Source: Parasponia andersonii (lineage: Eukaryota > Streptophyta > Magnoliopsida > Rosales > Cannabaceae). Taken from it: a DNA stretch of 64,000 bases. The position numbers and the translations under genes were made by a program. Within the stretch, counting starts at the first letter, position 1. Every line of letters starts with the position of its first letter. This document shows, one piece after another, positions 1-11,820 of this stretch. Below the pieces are notes generated by a model, which saw only the letters and a list, made by a program, of their open reading frames with translations, was not told where the DNA came from and searched no databases. Where the stretch lies: assembly GCA_002914805.1 (NCBI GenBank), contig JXTB01000480.1:210366-274365 (forward strand), read 5' to 3'.

Positions 1-801
1 GACCAACGAAGCTCGCACAGACTCTTGAATCTTCGTTCCAATCTTTAAAGTTTTGGAAGACATGTCGAATGATAAATCCTCCATATCTTCAATGGGTCCA
101 GTTTTGACCTTTTCGTCTATTTCTCGTGGATCGAAATCTTCACTGGTCATGTCGATTGACGCTTTAACTGATGGTACAACTTATGCTTTGCTCGATGCTT
201 CGATTAACGCTTCTTCTAGTAGCTGGACTGTCACTGTGCGAGGTGTCGCATCCTTTGCTGCGAGTTTCAATGAGTTGTTATATCAAGTCCACGCATCATA
301 TTGGTTTCCTCACACCTCGCCTACCCCATGTTAGGTCGGGAATTTCATAGTGAGATGGTAGATTGAAGTGACGGCTCGAAGTTCCCTCAATGTCAGTCTT
401 CCCAGCACAGCATTGAATGCGGAGGGGCAATTTACTACCAAAAATTAGGTCATTATCGTTGAAACCCTAGGATAGATTCCAACGTTGACCATTGATTCAA
501 TCATGCCTATAGGCATCAGGCTGTCACCAGTGAAACCATAGAGCGGAGTGACGGTAGACTTCAAGTCGCTCTCATTCAACCCCATCTTCTTAAAGGCGTC
601 GTAGTACAGGATGTCAACAACACTCCCGTTATCAACCAATACTCGCCACGACTGCGTACTTCCACAATTAATTTTTATGACCAATGCATCATTATGAGGA
701 TAATAGACCTCCCTTGCGTCATGTTTTGTGAAGGTAATATCTATGTCCGGTACTCGTTGAAGCTTGCATGGTCGCTGCCCAAGATGCATGACATTAGTCA
801 A
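1..801 (-). pseudogene. retropepsin region of pol, truncated at window edge
   Basis: The minus-strand frame 445-801 carries the aspartic protease region of a Ty3/Gypsy polyprotein. It has VLVDNGSVVDILYYDAF, where the catalytic motif is normally D-[ST/G]-G; the Asp codon is at 631-633. It is followed by KKMGL and the PLYGFTGDSL segment. Below 445 the frame is interrupted, but other minus frames continue with the conserved post-protease linker. No reverse transcriptase is reached before the window starts. The plus-strand ORF at 53-334 is only antisense to this linker. Confidence 0.8.
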
Positions 802-979
802 TGGCTATTGTCGAGCTTCTCGTGCATACCTGTCTTGAGCCCTTTTCGAATCTCCGCCAACATGCGGTCCTTCAAAGATAGTTCAGACTTCGTGTTGGAT
901 TTCTGGAGGTCACTGTTGGTTTTCTTATCACCTTTCGTTGTATTGCCTGGTGTACTGCCGCAGTCGCCACTTTTTACTC

Positions 980-2701
980 AATCTTTCAATTTCATCCTTC
1001 AAGGCATAGCAATTATTGGTATCATGTCCAATATCATTGTGATACCAGCAGAACTTGTTGAGGTCGTGCTTTGCCCTGTCCTATTTCATTGGTTCCAGTT
1101 GATGGTATCATTCCTGCTAGTTTGTGACTGCATTGATATGATCTATGGGCACGTTTAACTCTGTGTGATTGTTGAACCGCATGGGAGCTCTTGAAATCTC
1201 CTGCTTTTTAGGTCTAGGCTGATTCTCCGTCAACTGTTCATTACTCCTTTTATTTTTCTTATTACCGTTATTGTTGGTTATGATCGCATCTTTAGTAGCA
1301 TCTTTCCTTCTTTTTGTCTTTTGCATATTCTCGCGCGAAGATTCTACCCTCAGATGCCGACCAACCCTTCAGTAGAAGTCCTCTAGAGTTCTACATTCTC
1401 GCTCAAGTAATTCCTACCAGAGTTTAGTTTCTGATCACACCCCGGCCATCATGAGAGTTAAAACTCCCCCTTCAGGTGGGTTGTTGACCTTTGCTAACTC
1501 TGAGGTGAATCGACTGATATAAGATCGTAGAGTTTCCTCTGGACCTTGTCAAATTGCAGACAAGCTAACAAGTGGAACAGTGAAATTCTTTACAGCTTGG
1601 AACTGTCTCAAGAACGCTATCTGAAGTTGTTGCCAGGATGAGATTGAGCCGGATTTGAGTCCTCGGAACCACTTCTTTGCTGCTCCTGAGAGAGTTACAG
1701 CAAAACATCTGGAACGTGCATGATTATTGAGACGATGGAGTTCCATCAAGTCGCTGAAGTGATCCATATGGTCCTGTGGATCAGTTTTCCCATCAAAATT
1801 GTTTATGGTGGGAAGTCTGAATCCAGTAGGTAAGGCAGCAGCTCGAACTTCCTCACTGAATGGCAATTGATGATACCCATCAGCGAGCTCATCGTCCCAA
1901 CCAGCAAGTGCATCTAATGCGATCCTTAAATTGTGGACATCGACGTTCGGAGGGAGACCATTATCTCTTGCTGGCGGCAAGGGCGGCCTTTGATCGTTAT
2001 CTCGATATATGGCGGGTTGGTCAAGTAGAGTCTTCTGCGATCTATGAGAGGAATCCAGCGAAATAGTGCGACGAGATCGGCTTTAGTCATTATGATGTGA
2101 TACGGATCGTTCATGACTACGTCACCGCTCCAAGTATTGTCTTAGGTCTGTAGGATCTTGTCTCAACTCTCTGTTGATCCTTTCGAAGACGCTTCTTGAT
2201 TGTCGTTTTTGTTCGCTGTTTAAGCGATCTTGATTACCAGTGGATTTACGAGAAGATTGTCCATGATTACGGTTAGTACTTGAACTCTCTGTACCAGATT
2301 CTAGAGGTAAGTTTGTGACTTTGCCTTTTCCTTTGGAGATATGATCTTCATGATGCTCTTGCTGGGTTCTTGGCTAGTCTCGTTTCCTTGTCTCTAGGAT
2401 TTATATTCCTTTCTCAAGTAGTTAAGTAGGATGTCCTCTGGGACGTTTATTCTATGGTGGGATCACCATCTGCCCTTCAGCAAGTCATTGTAGGGAGTTA
2501 TTGATCTGGTTAGTGATTTGTTGAAGGTTCACTAATATCTCCTCCATGCGATCCTGTCTCTGAGTAAGGTTTTCTGATGCGGTCATGGTAGGCTGATCCT
2601 GGGCGCTGATCCTGGGCAGGGTCTGCCTGTGCAGCAGCAGTACTTTGCGGTTGGTTTTGGCTAGTTCCAGTGACTCTGGTAGTGTTTCTAGTGTTTGCCA
2701 T
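980..2701 (-). pseudogene. gag remnant of Ty3/Gypsy element
   Basis: The gag reading frame begins at 2701 (MANTRN...), 60 bp inside the LTR, and is broken into at least three frames. The N-terminal Gln/Ala-rich part is at 2510-2701. The Retrotrans_gag core at 1549-1980 has the pattern NNFDGKTDPQDHMDHF followed by GAAKKWFRGLKSGSISSW. A basic, Asn/Lys-rich stretch is at 1117-1326. A zinc-knuckle variant at about 980-1060 reads FCWYHNDIGHDTNNCYALK. The order matches plant Ty3/Gypsy gag. Several internal stops make it a pseudogene. A small duplication (ctgatcctgggc twice, about 2591-2618) lies in the N-terminal part. Confidence 0.85.
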
Positions 2702-2760
2702 TAAAAAAGCGAAATTTGACAAACTGTTTTTGCTGGAATAGCCCTCCTTCTAGCACCGAT

Positions 2761-3371
2761 TGTTGATGAAGGTTTTGTCAACAATAAATTTAGAAAAAAT
2801 TACGATATGTGACTTGTGTGAAAAGGGTTATTAATCAAAGCAAATAAAGAGGTAAAGATTTTATAGTGGTTCAGCCCCGAAAAAGATGAGCTTACGTCCA
2901 CTATTTTTCACTATTTTCTGGAGAATTATAAGAACTCAAAATTACAATGTGTTGTCCAGAAAGAAGAAGAAAACACTCTCAAGAATTCCTCAGTCTTTTT
3001 AGATCAGAAAAAGTTCTCTCCCACCGACGCATTGAACTCCTTTTATATAGATGATGGTAACTCAATGTTCCTAATTGTGAGAATGGGTAACTATACAATC
3101 GAGTAATACAATTTAAGTAACAATATAATTGGGTAATCACTTAAATTAGGTAACTGGTCGATCTTGAAAGAGAAACTTTTATTTTCCTTTCCTTGTAGGT
3201 TACGCATTTGACGAAGCGTAGACTAGTCTCTTTTTCATTCTGATCGAACATAACCTATTCAGAGGAGGTCGCACGTAACTTATGCGGTGGAGGTCACATG
3301 CAACTCTTTCGGATGAGGTCGCACTTAATCTTACTCATGCGATCTGACATAGGATTTTAGAACACACAACA
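2761..3371 (-). repeat. 5' LTR of the Gypsy element
   Basis: The block starts TGTTG and ends CAACA on either strand, the usual TG...CA ends with a short terminal inverted repeat, and is 611 bp long. It sits immediately upstream of the gag leader. On the minus strand the segment next to the LTR (2746-2760) reads ATCGGTGCTAGAAGG, where the primer-binding site should be; its first bases look like a mutated TGGTGC. Inside the LTR, the text around 2865-2900 (a 'gtggttcagcccc' type segment) is common in plant LTRs. Confidence 0.75.
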
Positions 3372-3376
3372 GTAAT

Positions 3377-3949
3377 AATAAATTTTACAAAATTAATTTG
3401 TTAGAGACCCATCATATTTGGTTCGTATTCTTTGGGTATTTTCACATACTTAAGTCAAGTCTATATTTTAAATAAATAATTGTACCAAAGTTAAGATAAG
3501 TATTGATATCGTACATAGTCTATTATCCAACGCTTTTCTACTTCTCGCAATTTTCACTCTTAGATTGTCTAATTTATGGACAAGAACAAAAAAACAAGTA
3601 ATTAAATCAAAAGAAAGACCGAGTGTGAGATGCGAGTGAAAGAGAACACTAATATATATATTGTAGTATTAGAAAGATAAAAGTAACTTTCAAAATTGAC
3701 GTGAGACTCATGTAGTTTCTTTTACTTTGAATTTTTATTGCGCTTAGACACAAATAAAAACATGTATTTATTATGGTTAAATATAATATTTAACCCGTTG
3801 TTCTTATGAATTCCAGAGTATTATCTATTTTTCTAAAGAGGAAAAAGTAACACTCATTATGTGATCAAATTTTTACCGGTGGTTTTTGCTAAATAACATT
3901 AATAAGACGAACACGTCACTAAGACGAACATCATTTTGATTTAAAAAAA
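3377..3949. other. AT-rich spacer between two retroelements
   Basis: No gene, RNA or element boundary is recognised between the Gypsy LTR and the first recognisable LINE codons. The sequence is AT-rich with scattered short A/T runs. Confidence 0.5.
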
Positions 3950-5190
3950 GACATCCCCGGAGTTTGTTGCGGATTATAGACTGTTAGTCTTTATAATATA
4001 GTTTATAAACTTGTTACAAAGATAATTACTAATAGGTTGAAATTAGCTCCCTCCAATTTTCAAAAAACTTTTGTGCCAGGTTGTCTGATTACTGATAATA
4101 TAGTGGTTGCCTTTGCATTGCTACATTCCTTGTCGAAGAAAAATAGTAATAAAAAGGGCTTCATGGCTTTGAAACTCAAAATTAGTAAGGCCTATATATA
4201 ATAGAGTAGAGTGGAGTTTTTTTTTGTGGGAAAAGTGATGGAGCAGATGGGATTTTTGCTGAATTAGTTCTTTAGTGCGTGACTCTATTTCCACAGCAGA
4301 ATTCTTCTTTTGTGTAAATGGAAACTCAAGGGGTCATGTCTCCTCTTCTAGAGGACTTTGACAAGGATGCTCTCTCTCGCCTTGCCTCTTCTTAATGTGT
4401 GCTGAAGCATTATCACCACTTTTCATACAATCAGAAGTAGAGAATAAGTTGTTGGGAATGAAATGTTCGCGATTCGGACCTAAGGTTAGCCATTTGTTTT
4501 TTGCGGATGATTCTATTGTGATCTATAGAGCTTCTCGAAATGATTTTCGCGTAGCACGTAAAATGGTGTGGAAGAAGGTTGGCTTTTAGGAGGTTATTAA
4601 ATCGGTTATTGGTGGTTTACTAAGAGACACTCTTTTGATAGTTTCTGTTTTTTTTTTTTTTTTTTTTTTGGAATTTTGAAATACCGAGTTTTGAAAAGTT
4701 CGCAATGCTACTTTGGACGATATGGGATGCCTAGGGAAGGTGGTTTAATTATGGAACTAGCACTTGATTTGCTCGACTTTTCTGTAGATGGTGAGTATCG
4801 AAAAGAAGTGGTCCATTCTTTCATCTCAGACAAGCAGGTGGCTATCTCCAAAATTAGGTAGTATTAACCTGAACACAGATGCATCAGTTTGTTATGGAGA
4901 AAGATATTGGTATAAGTGGAGTTCTTCGGGATTCTGATGGGATGGTATTAGGCCTAAAAAATCCGAGGTTCGAAATCTGTTGAGAATAGTGAGTTGATTG
5001 CCATTTGTGAAGCACTTTTATTTGCTGCTCAGAATAATTTTGAGGTGAATTAAGTGGAATGTAAAGATTTACAAGTGTTTCAAAGTTTAAAATTTTTGGA
5101 GGTCTTAGCACATAATGCTTTTCTAATTTTGGTCCTTGTCATTATGTTTCTAGATTGGGAAATATGGCAGCTCACAAGTTAATTAATTAT
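3950..5190 (+). mobile_element. 5'-truncated LINE: reverse transcriptase plus RNase H
   Basis: Plus-strand frames read as a decayed plant L1-type ORF2. At about 3985-4200: SLYNIVYKLVTKIITNRL, FVPGCLITDNIVVAFALLHS, then GFMALKLKISKAY, the fingers of the reverse transcriptase. At about 4300-4590: NGNSRGHVSSSRGL, CSLS, then HLFFADDSIVIY, the catalytic palm box (FADD). The thumb region is largely deleted; a T run of about 22 sits at 4650. About 4690-4740 resembles the region before RNase H (LLWTIWDA). At 4866-5190 an RNase H-like domain is seen (LNTDASV, GISGVLRDSDG, ENSELIAICEALLFAAQ, ending SRLGNMAAHKL). Many frameshifts and stops make it dead. The 5' end is lost, as is typical of truncated reverse transcription. 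Confidence 0.88.
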
Positions 5191-6984
5191 TCTTTTTCTA
5201 TGCTATGTATTTATCTTTTTTTATCTGTTATTGACTATTTGAATTAATAACTTTCCTTTGCCGGGGCATTATTATTCAAAAAAATAAATTATACCTTTTG
5301 ACAGTGATATCCAAACTTTTTTTTTTCAAAAGAATGAAGAAAATATTAATAATTAACATAGCTTGCATAACAAGAAAGACGAGGGAGAAGGAATGGAAAC
5401 ATTTTATATGTAGCAATTCTAAAATCTAATTTTTTTTCATATAGGCAAAAAAAGAAAAATCTAATTAGTACACTAACCTGTCAAAATACCCTCAGCCAAT
5501 CAATTTAATCTGTAAAAAAAAAGAAAAACGAAACTACTAGGTTAGGGAAAAAGTATTGCAAGTTAGTGTTTGATTTGTTGAAAAGAATGGTAACGGTAAA
5601 GCTATAAAGGGATAAAGAATGAAATAGAATAAATAATAGGTTTCGTTGTTTGGGTAGAATTTTAGATTAGATTTGGAATAAAATGATACTAATTATATCT
5701 AAACGAAACTTCCCCTCACCCTTGAATTAAGATATAGTTAAATAAGGAATAATATATAAAAAGAAAAAAAAAATACACCACCTTTAGCCTTTTTTAAGAA
5801 AAACTCGTACATTTTTACTAATATCAAATTTATGATTTTTTTTTTATCAAATCTCACTGGATTCATACATACAGTCAAAATCGGAGTTTAAAATTATTAT
5901 AGGATTATTTTTGTTTTTAAAACTTATTTATTGGCATCCACAGACATAGCCAAAAGAAAACTATCTAGACCAAAAAATAGTCTATAATTTATTGGGAATC
6001 TAATAGTAACAACTTTTAAACATATAAAAATTCTTTTTTTGAATTTTTTTTATATAATTTCAAAAATTAAAAATATTTGCTTTCAATAATTTTAACTTCA
6101 ATTTTGACTATATATGTGGATCCGATGAAATTTGATAGAATAATACCAAATAGAAGATTTTCACTTGATATTAGTAAAAAAGCGTGAGTTTTTTTTTCCA
6201 TAAAAAGTTAAAAATAGTGATTTTTTTATATGTATTATTCTAGTTAAATAATTAAGTTTCAAGAGGAAAAGAGATCAAGTGGAGAAGAGAGAGTAGAATA
6301 GAGAGATGAAAGAGAGAAATTCTTCTAATTTGATTTATATGAACAATTTTAAGGAGGAGGGAAAAAAAACATACAATATTCCTCTAATGTCATTTAGAAA
6401 TGATAATTCTAATCACTTAGGAATGATAATTCCACTTCAAGAATAGTAATTCCAAAGGAAAACATGCATTTTTTTAAATAAATATTCCTACGTTTTTATG
6501 ATAATCAAATAATTTATAGAATCTTTTACATTGTATTTAATTCTACATATGCACTTATTATTCCAAGAATAAACTAGTTTATTGGTTCTTGAACTATTGA
6601 AAAAATCTCGTTTTTGTCTCCATAAGGACGATATAGTTACTCTATTAGTCCTTAAATTATTGAAAAAGTCTCAATTTAGTCTTGCAACTTTAGTTCTCTA
6701 AGGTCCATGGACACTTATTCTATTAACTTTTGATTAAATTATTCAATAACTTCATATATGGATGAGAAAAAATTATTCAATGTGATTAGATAACCAACCG
6801 ATCTAATCTAATCTAATACAATTTAAATTAAATATCCAACCTATATTAGATTGGATTAACAATTTTATTAAACTCAAATATGGATTACAATAGCAAATTA
6901 GGTTACATAAAACCTCTTACAATGAAAATCAGAAAATCAAATCTTGAAGATAAAATAACTTTCAAAAAGTTTGGAGCAAAGGCA
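5191..6984. other. AT-rich intergenic DNA
   Basis: No gene recognised. After the LINE there is a possible LINE 3' tail (to about 5285, ending in an A-rich stretch), then AT-rich sequence with many short homopolymers. The part at about 6560-6720 resembles sequence flanking other repeats in the window. Nothing supports a coding region. Confidence 0.5.
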
Positions 6985-6989
6985 ATCTC

Positions 6990-8320
6990 TGTAATACCTC
7001 ACTTTTTTTAATTATTATTATAATATCCTATTTTTATTATTAGTAGTGGAACTCACAAATGTTTTTTAAACAACCCACTCTCTTTTTCCCTTTTCCCAGT
7101 AACTCTTCTCCTCCCAAAAAAAAAATTCCTTTCCTTTCTTCTTTCTCTCTCCTTCCCCCATAATAACTCTCTATTCCTCTCTCTTTGACCAAACACCACT
7201 GCCATCACCAAGTACTACTGACGTACCTCTAGCCTCTAGCAGCCACCACAACTACTCGGCGTTAACTCCTCGTGCTGCCAACAGCCACCAACCGGAGTTT
7301 CGCCACCATCAGAGCACTTGTTCACCAACAAATACCATTTTTGACTGCGAGAGTTTTTGAATTTCCAACGAGTTTTTTGGACGATTTAAGGGGTGCTCTT
7401 GGGCTCATTAGATTTGTCTCATCGAGGGAAAGTTCTACGTATATATTTCATGACTACATTTTGCTCGGATTAAAAATTGCCATTAATGAGTGATTTAAGC
7501 TTTGAGATTCAAGATTTGACTTTTTAATCGGACTATTGGATCATGTTTTTAATGCCATTCTTAGAATGTACTAGTGAAATGGTGAAGATTGATATATATT
7601 GATTATTTTTGGTGACGAGCATGAAAACGATATCGAACAGCTTAGATTTTGCCTCATTTTATATGTCACAGGTCCAGTTTCAGCCTAGACATGAATTGGA
7701 CAAATTATATATCTAACCTAACTATTTTGAGTGCTAAGAATTCAATAGAATGATCTGCTTGTTGATTTGAAACTTTGTTGAAGAGTTGACTTTTCATAAG
7801 TGAGAGATCAAGGGCTTAGAATTAGTTCCTGACCCTCCGAACGATCGTCCAATGATAGCTTAAGATTCCAATAGCGTGGTATCACTATTCTAGTAAGGTA
7901 GAGATTCAGTTACCTCTGTTTTATACTATTTTGAATAAAACTTACTTTATATCGCATATGATGACAAACATAATTTTAGAACTATTTTGAATATCTGTGA
8001 TGGAATTAGATTATATGATATATATTAGATTACTTTGGGACTTTTCTAAATATAGATTATTTTTGGATATGTTAAAATAGGGCCGTTATGCTGCTTATTT
8101 TTCTATAAAACTTAATTAATCATTTATTAAAAACTAGATCATTTAGACTTAAATTACTGCATAATTATTTCGACGTATTAGTTTAGAGTATATGTATCAT
8201 AGGATCATACATGAGTATCAAGTTAGCATCATAGAATTTTACATTATAGTGCTATGGCCCCACCAACAGTACAGAGTCCATGAAGTGTAGGATTTTTCTT
8301 CTGACTACCTTCTCATTTGG
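6990..8320 (+). repeat. 5' LTR (visible homologous part)
   Basis: Starts TGTAATACCTCAC just after ATCTC. It aligns with the 3' LTR up to the shared segment ending CATTTGG. The plus-strand ORF at 7272-7493 lies wholly inside this LTR and has no family signature, so it is not annotated as a gene. Confidence 0.75.
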
Positions 8321-11300
8321 ACAATCGTCCTTGTATTCTCCTGTCCATTCAGATTATAAGCTACATGAACCTCATAGATTCTAAGGTAGTAATCCAGTAT
8401 CTTGCATCTTAATTGTTATACTTTAGCTTTCTTGTGGATTATCTATATTTTGGCCATTGGATTATGTTCTCGATTTTATTTGCAGTATTTGATTGTGGTT
8501 GTATTTTCTTTAGGATTTTTGTTTGTAATACACTAATTTGGTGTTTGTACTTTAACTAATATGGCTTGACTCTATAAGTGTCTATGAGATTGGGATTTTA
8601 TTTTCTTGAAATTGATATCTTTGTGATCACTTAATTTGGATATATTGTGACTTGGTTATATATTTTAGTATATATATTGATGATATTTTTTACATAGTAT
8701 ACTCATTGATTAAGTGATTAAGTTGATATTTTGAGATACTGTTCAAATATAGTAATTACATTTCTCTAGTTTCATTAAGTTCTGTTATTATAACTCTTTG
8801 GTTGAGAATTCTTGAATTATTGAGAGTTTGGTTAGATTTAAAAACCAAGTTATTTAGTTTTGGAATTTTAAAATTCTTTTTTAATTTGACAGTTAAAAGT
8901 TTAAATAATGTAAACCTTTGTATTTGACCAAAGTGACATATTTGTTTTCAAAAAGATCATAAATATTTTAAACTTGAGCAGTTGTTGGATGAGAGTAATA
9001 CATTTTTTTTTTCAAAAGAGGTATTATTTTAAATTAATGTGCTACTTTTAGACTAGACTTTATGAAACCACCAATCTATTTATATACTAGTAAGATTTTA
9101 TTTTATATTTAGCAGTATTAATTTGAAAGACCACTAGATCAAGGTAATTTATTTCTATAAATGTATATACTTAAATCAAACTTTTCAAGTACCTTTTCTA
9201 ATTTTAGACTTAGTAGATTACTAAACGTTCTTCAATTCTTATTTAATACTTGATTTGAAATCAAATGAACACTTTCCTAAATTTAATCACAAGTTTACTT
9301 AAAATAAAAGGGTAAGTTACTTAAGAAAAGTTTTAAATAAAAATATTCACAAGTTCAACCACTAGGAAAATTTTGGTATGGATTGAAAATATTTTTGAGA
9401 TAAAATTTTTAGCTTCATGCATATGTTTGAAGATTTATACATATACTTTTTTCTAGAATATACTACTTAGAGAAAATGAACTTGATATTATTGCTTGTGT
9501 TATAAAAATCCTTATTAGGTGAAATATTTGAGTTAGAATTTTGGTTTAGATATTTTGGTTTAGATTTGTTGGAGCTTGTCACTTGGACCTTAATCATTCG
9601 ATGATTCAAATTTTTCCGTTTCCTCTAAGTTTTCTTCAATGTGATTTATCTTATTGGTTAATGCATGGTCCCTTGTTGGATTGTTTAATCATTGTAATTC
9701 ATGCTAACTTGATTTTTATGGTGTGAACAATTTTGTGTTGAGATTATGTAGATTTTATTTTAATTTCATTTTGGGTATTGTTATAGGTTTTGATCGATCT
9801 CCTTAGTGTTGGAAAAGCTTGGAAAGAGGTTGATATTTTGGTTTTCAAATGGATTGATATACTTTAATTTGATATTTTACAAGTTTTGTACAGTGCTTAA
9901 GTATGAGATACTTTTATTGAGAAATTTATTATAGCTCCCTAACTTATAGAATTTATGCATGAAACCATTTGGTAGGTTATACTGAGTATGAAATTTTCAT
10001 GAACCCCTAATGTTTATTTCAATTTGTTCAATGAGGATTAGTATTTCTTTCCCCACTTTAATATTTTCAAAAATGAATCAAACATTATCTTTTATTAAAA
10101 AAAAAAATAGTGTGAACTTTCAAACTTTTTGAAAAACTTGTTTGATTACTTTGGAAAATATTTTAGAATTCTACAAAAAAAAATATCCCATTATGTTTAG
10201 TTATGATTTGAATTGAGGTCCAAATGTTTTATTAATTTTGAGAGAAAATCGACTATGATAATTTAATTATGGCCTCATTTATCATTTTGCCAAGTAAGTG
10301 GGGATTATGTAATAAATATTTATTTTCTTGATTATAAAGAACAAACTAGTGTCTTTTTCATACATTTTTTGTTGGTTTTAATAAATGGATATCATGTATC
10401 ACTAAATTTAAGTTGATGCTTGTGACTACTAAGAATTGTCATTATTTACACATGAAATGAAACTTTTACTAAATGTTGATGCTGAGTTGAATCTAAATCC
10501 CATATTTGGTTTAAATTATATATCATATGATTATTGTTATATAACTAATAATAATCGGGATGAGATTACTCATAGATTTTACCTTAAGAGTTGTTGAACT
10601 CTTCTTTTATATTATAAAGGGATACTTAAAGTTCAAATTTGGTTTACTTTTGGCAAGGGAAAAACCATATTATGAACTAATATAGTATTCCTAGGCTCTA
10701 ACACTTTTTATATTCAATGTTTTCAAAAAAAATTTTAAAAATGTTTTAATTAAAATTGAAAAGAGATTGAAGGGGAGACATTCGTCACTCGAAGATAGTA
10801 CCAGACAACTTATCCTATTAGAATATTATTTTTGGGGCGTTAAGTGTTGATTTCAGTTATATGTGTATATCTAAGACATTAGATTGTGTCCATAGAGTTT
10901 TCTTTATATCAAGTACTTGAAGAGTCTTTGGATCAATATTCGTTTTGGTTTTCTTTGATGCGGTATTACATTGGAAGAAAGATTTGAAACGCTTTTGAAA
11001 TTTCTCATAATTTGTACTTACATTTGAGATTAAAGTTTGTACTAATGTTTTGCATTGGTGATTTTTCGTTTGGATATTCTACTCTTGCATTTGATTAGAA
11101 GTGGTTTGTATTTAGTATTATTCCCTACTCTAATCGGAGAACGGAAAATAGTTATGAGCCATTAAACTCTTTCTGTCACCTTCGATCTCTAAACTCATTT
11201 ATCTTGTGTGATGTAATACAATGATTCTTATTCTTCGTCTTAAACTCTATTCGATTATGTTTTTCACTTGAAAAGGGACCCATGTTAAGGTTATTGTCTC

Positions 11301-11807
11301 TGAGATTGTTTAGAACCAAATTCTAGCTGTAGATAAAGGGTTATGTCCTCGGATACTATTAATCTGGTATGATCAGGGAGATGATATTCCTATATCTGAC
11401 ATTTGTTCTGCTACTCTAGTTTAGTACCTTACAATCAGTGTTCAAAGTTCTGTGTTCTCAACTTCTCGCCATGGTTATCATCATTATCTTTGTGATTACT
11501 CACATACTTGAGGTTGTCATTTCTAACCATTTATATTGAGATTGTTGTACCTATTAATAAGCTATCTTATGATTCTATATCTTTTCGTGTGTATCCTTAT
11601 CCATATTTGTGCGGATTGGTATGTTGGTTGGATTCTGATGTCAGGTAAGGTGTGTCTATTTCACACCATTTCATTAACTAGTATTCAGCTTAATATTCTT
11701 AATTTCTATAGTTAAGTGCTCACTACAGTTCCAGTGGCTATTTCATGCATTCTTGATTCTTGGTCCCACTTCAAGTATGTACTTAAATTTTGAGACAAAA
11801 TTATTTT
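8321..11807 (+). other. Internal region of LTR element, no coding signal
   Basis: About 3.5 kb of AT-rich DNA with no ORF above 60 codons and no gag, protease, reverse transcriptase, RNase H or integrase motif in any frame by inspection. Only the final ~50 bp before the polypurine tract looks like the end of a Gypsy pol gene. The missing 3' part of the 5' LTR may be hidden within the first kilobase, but I could not align it. Confidence 0.6.
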
Positions 11808-11820
11808 AAGGAGGAAAGAG
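11808..11820 (+). other. Polypurine tract of LTR element
   Basis: AAGGAGGAAAGAG directly abuts the TG of the 3' LTR. This is the expected site of plus-strand priming in LTR retrotransposons and fixes the orientation. Confidence 0.75.

Larger units (their letters stand above)
1..3371 (-). mobile_element. Ty3/Gypsy LTR retrotransposon, gag end, cut by window edge
   Basis: A decayed LTR retrotransposon runs on the minus strand. From high to low coordinates it shows an LTR (2761-3371), a short leader, a gag start at 2701, a Retrotrans_gag core (about 1549-1980), a zinc-knuckle-like motif (about 980-1060) and a retropepsin region (about 445-801). Below about 445, minus-strand frames continue into the linker that normally follows the protease (residues like RAVTSIYHL and GVGEV). 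Reverse transcriptase, integrase and the 3' LTR lie outside the window. The gag type and the protease linker suggest a non-chromovirus (Tat/Athila-like) lineage; this placement is inference. Stops and frameshifts make it non-functional. The bases next to the LTR at 3372-3376 (gtaat) would be one target duplication, but the partner is not visible. Confidence 0.85.

Noticed and set aside
53-334. 93-codon plus-strand ORF
   Set aside because: Antisense to the post-protease linker of the minus-strand Gypsy element; no family signature of its own.
694-1158. 154-codon plus-strand ORF
   Set aside because: Antisense to the protease and zinc-knuckle region of the same element.
7272-7493. 73-codon ORF
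   Set aside because: Lies inside the 5' LTR; the aligned 3' LTR copy does not keep it.
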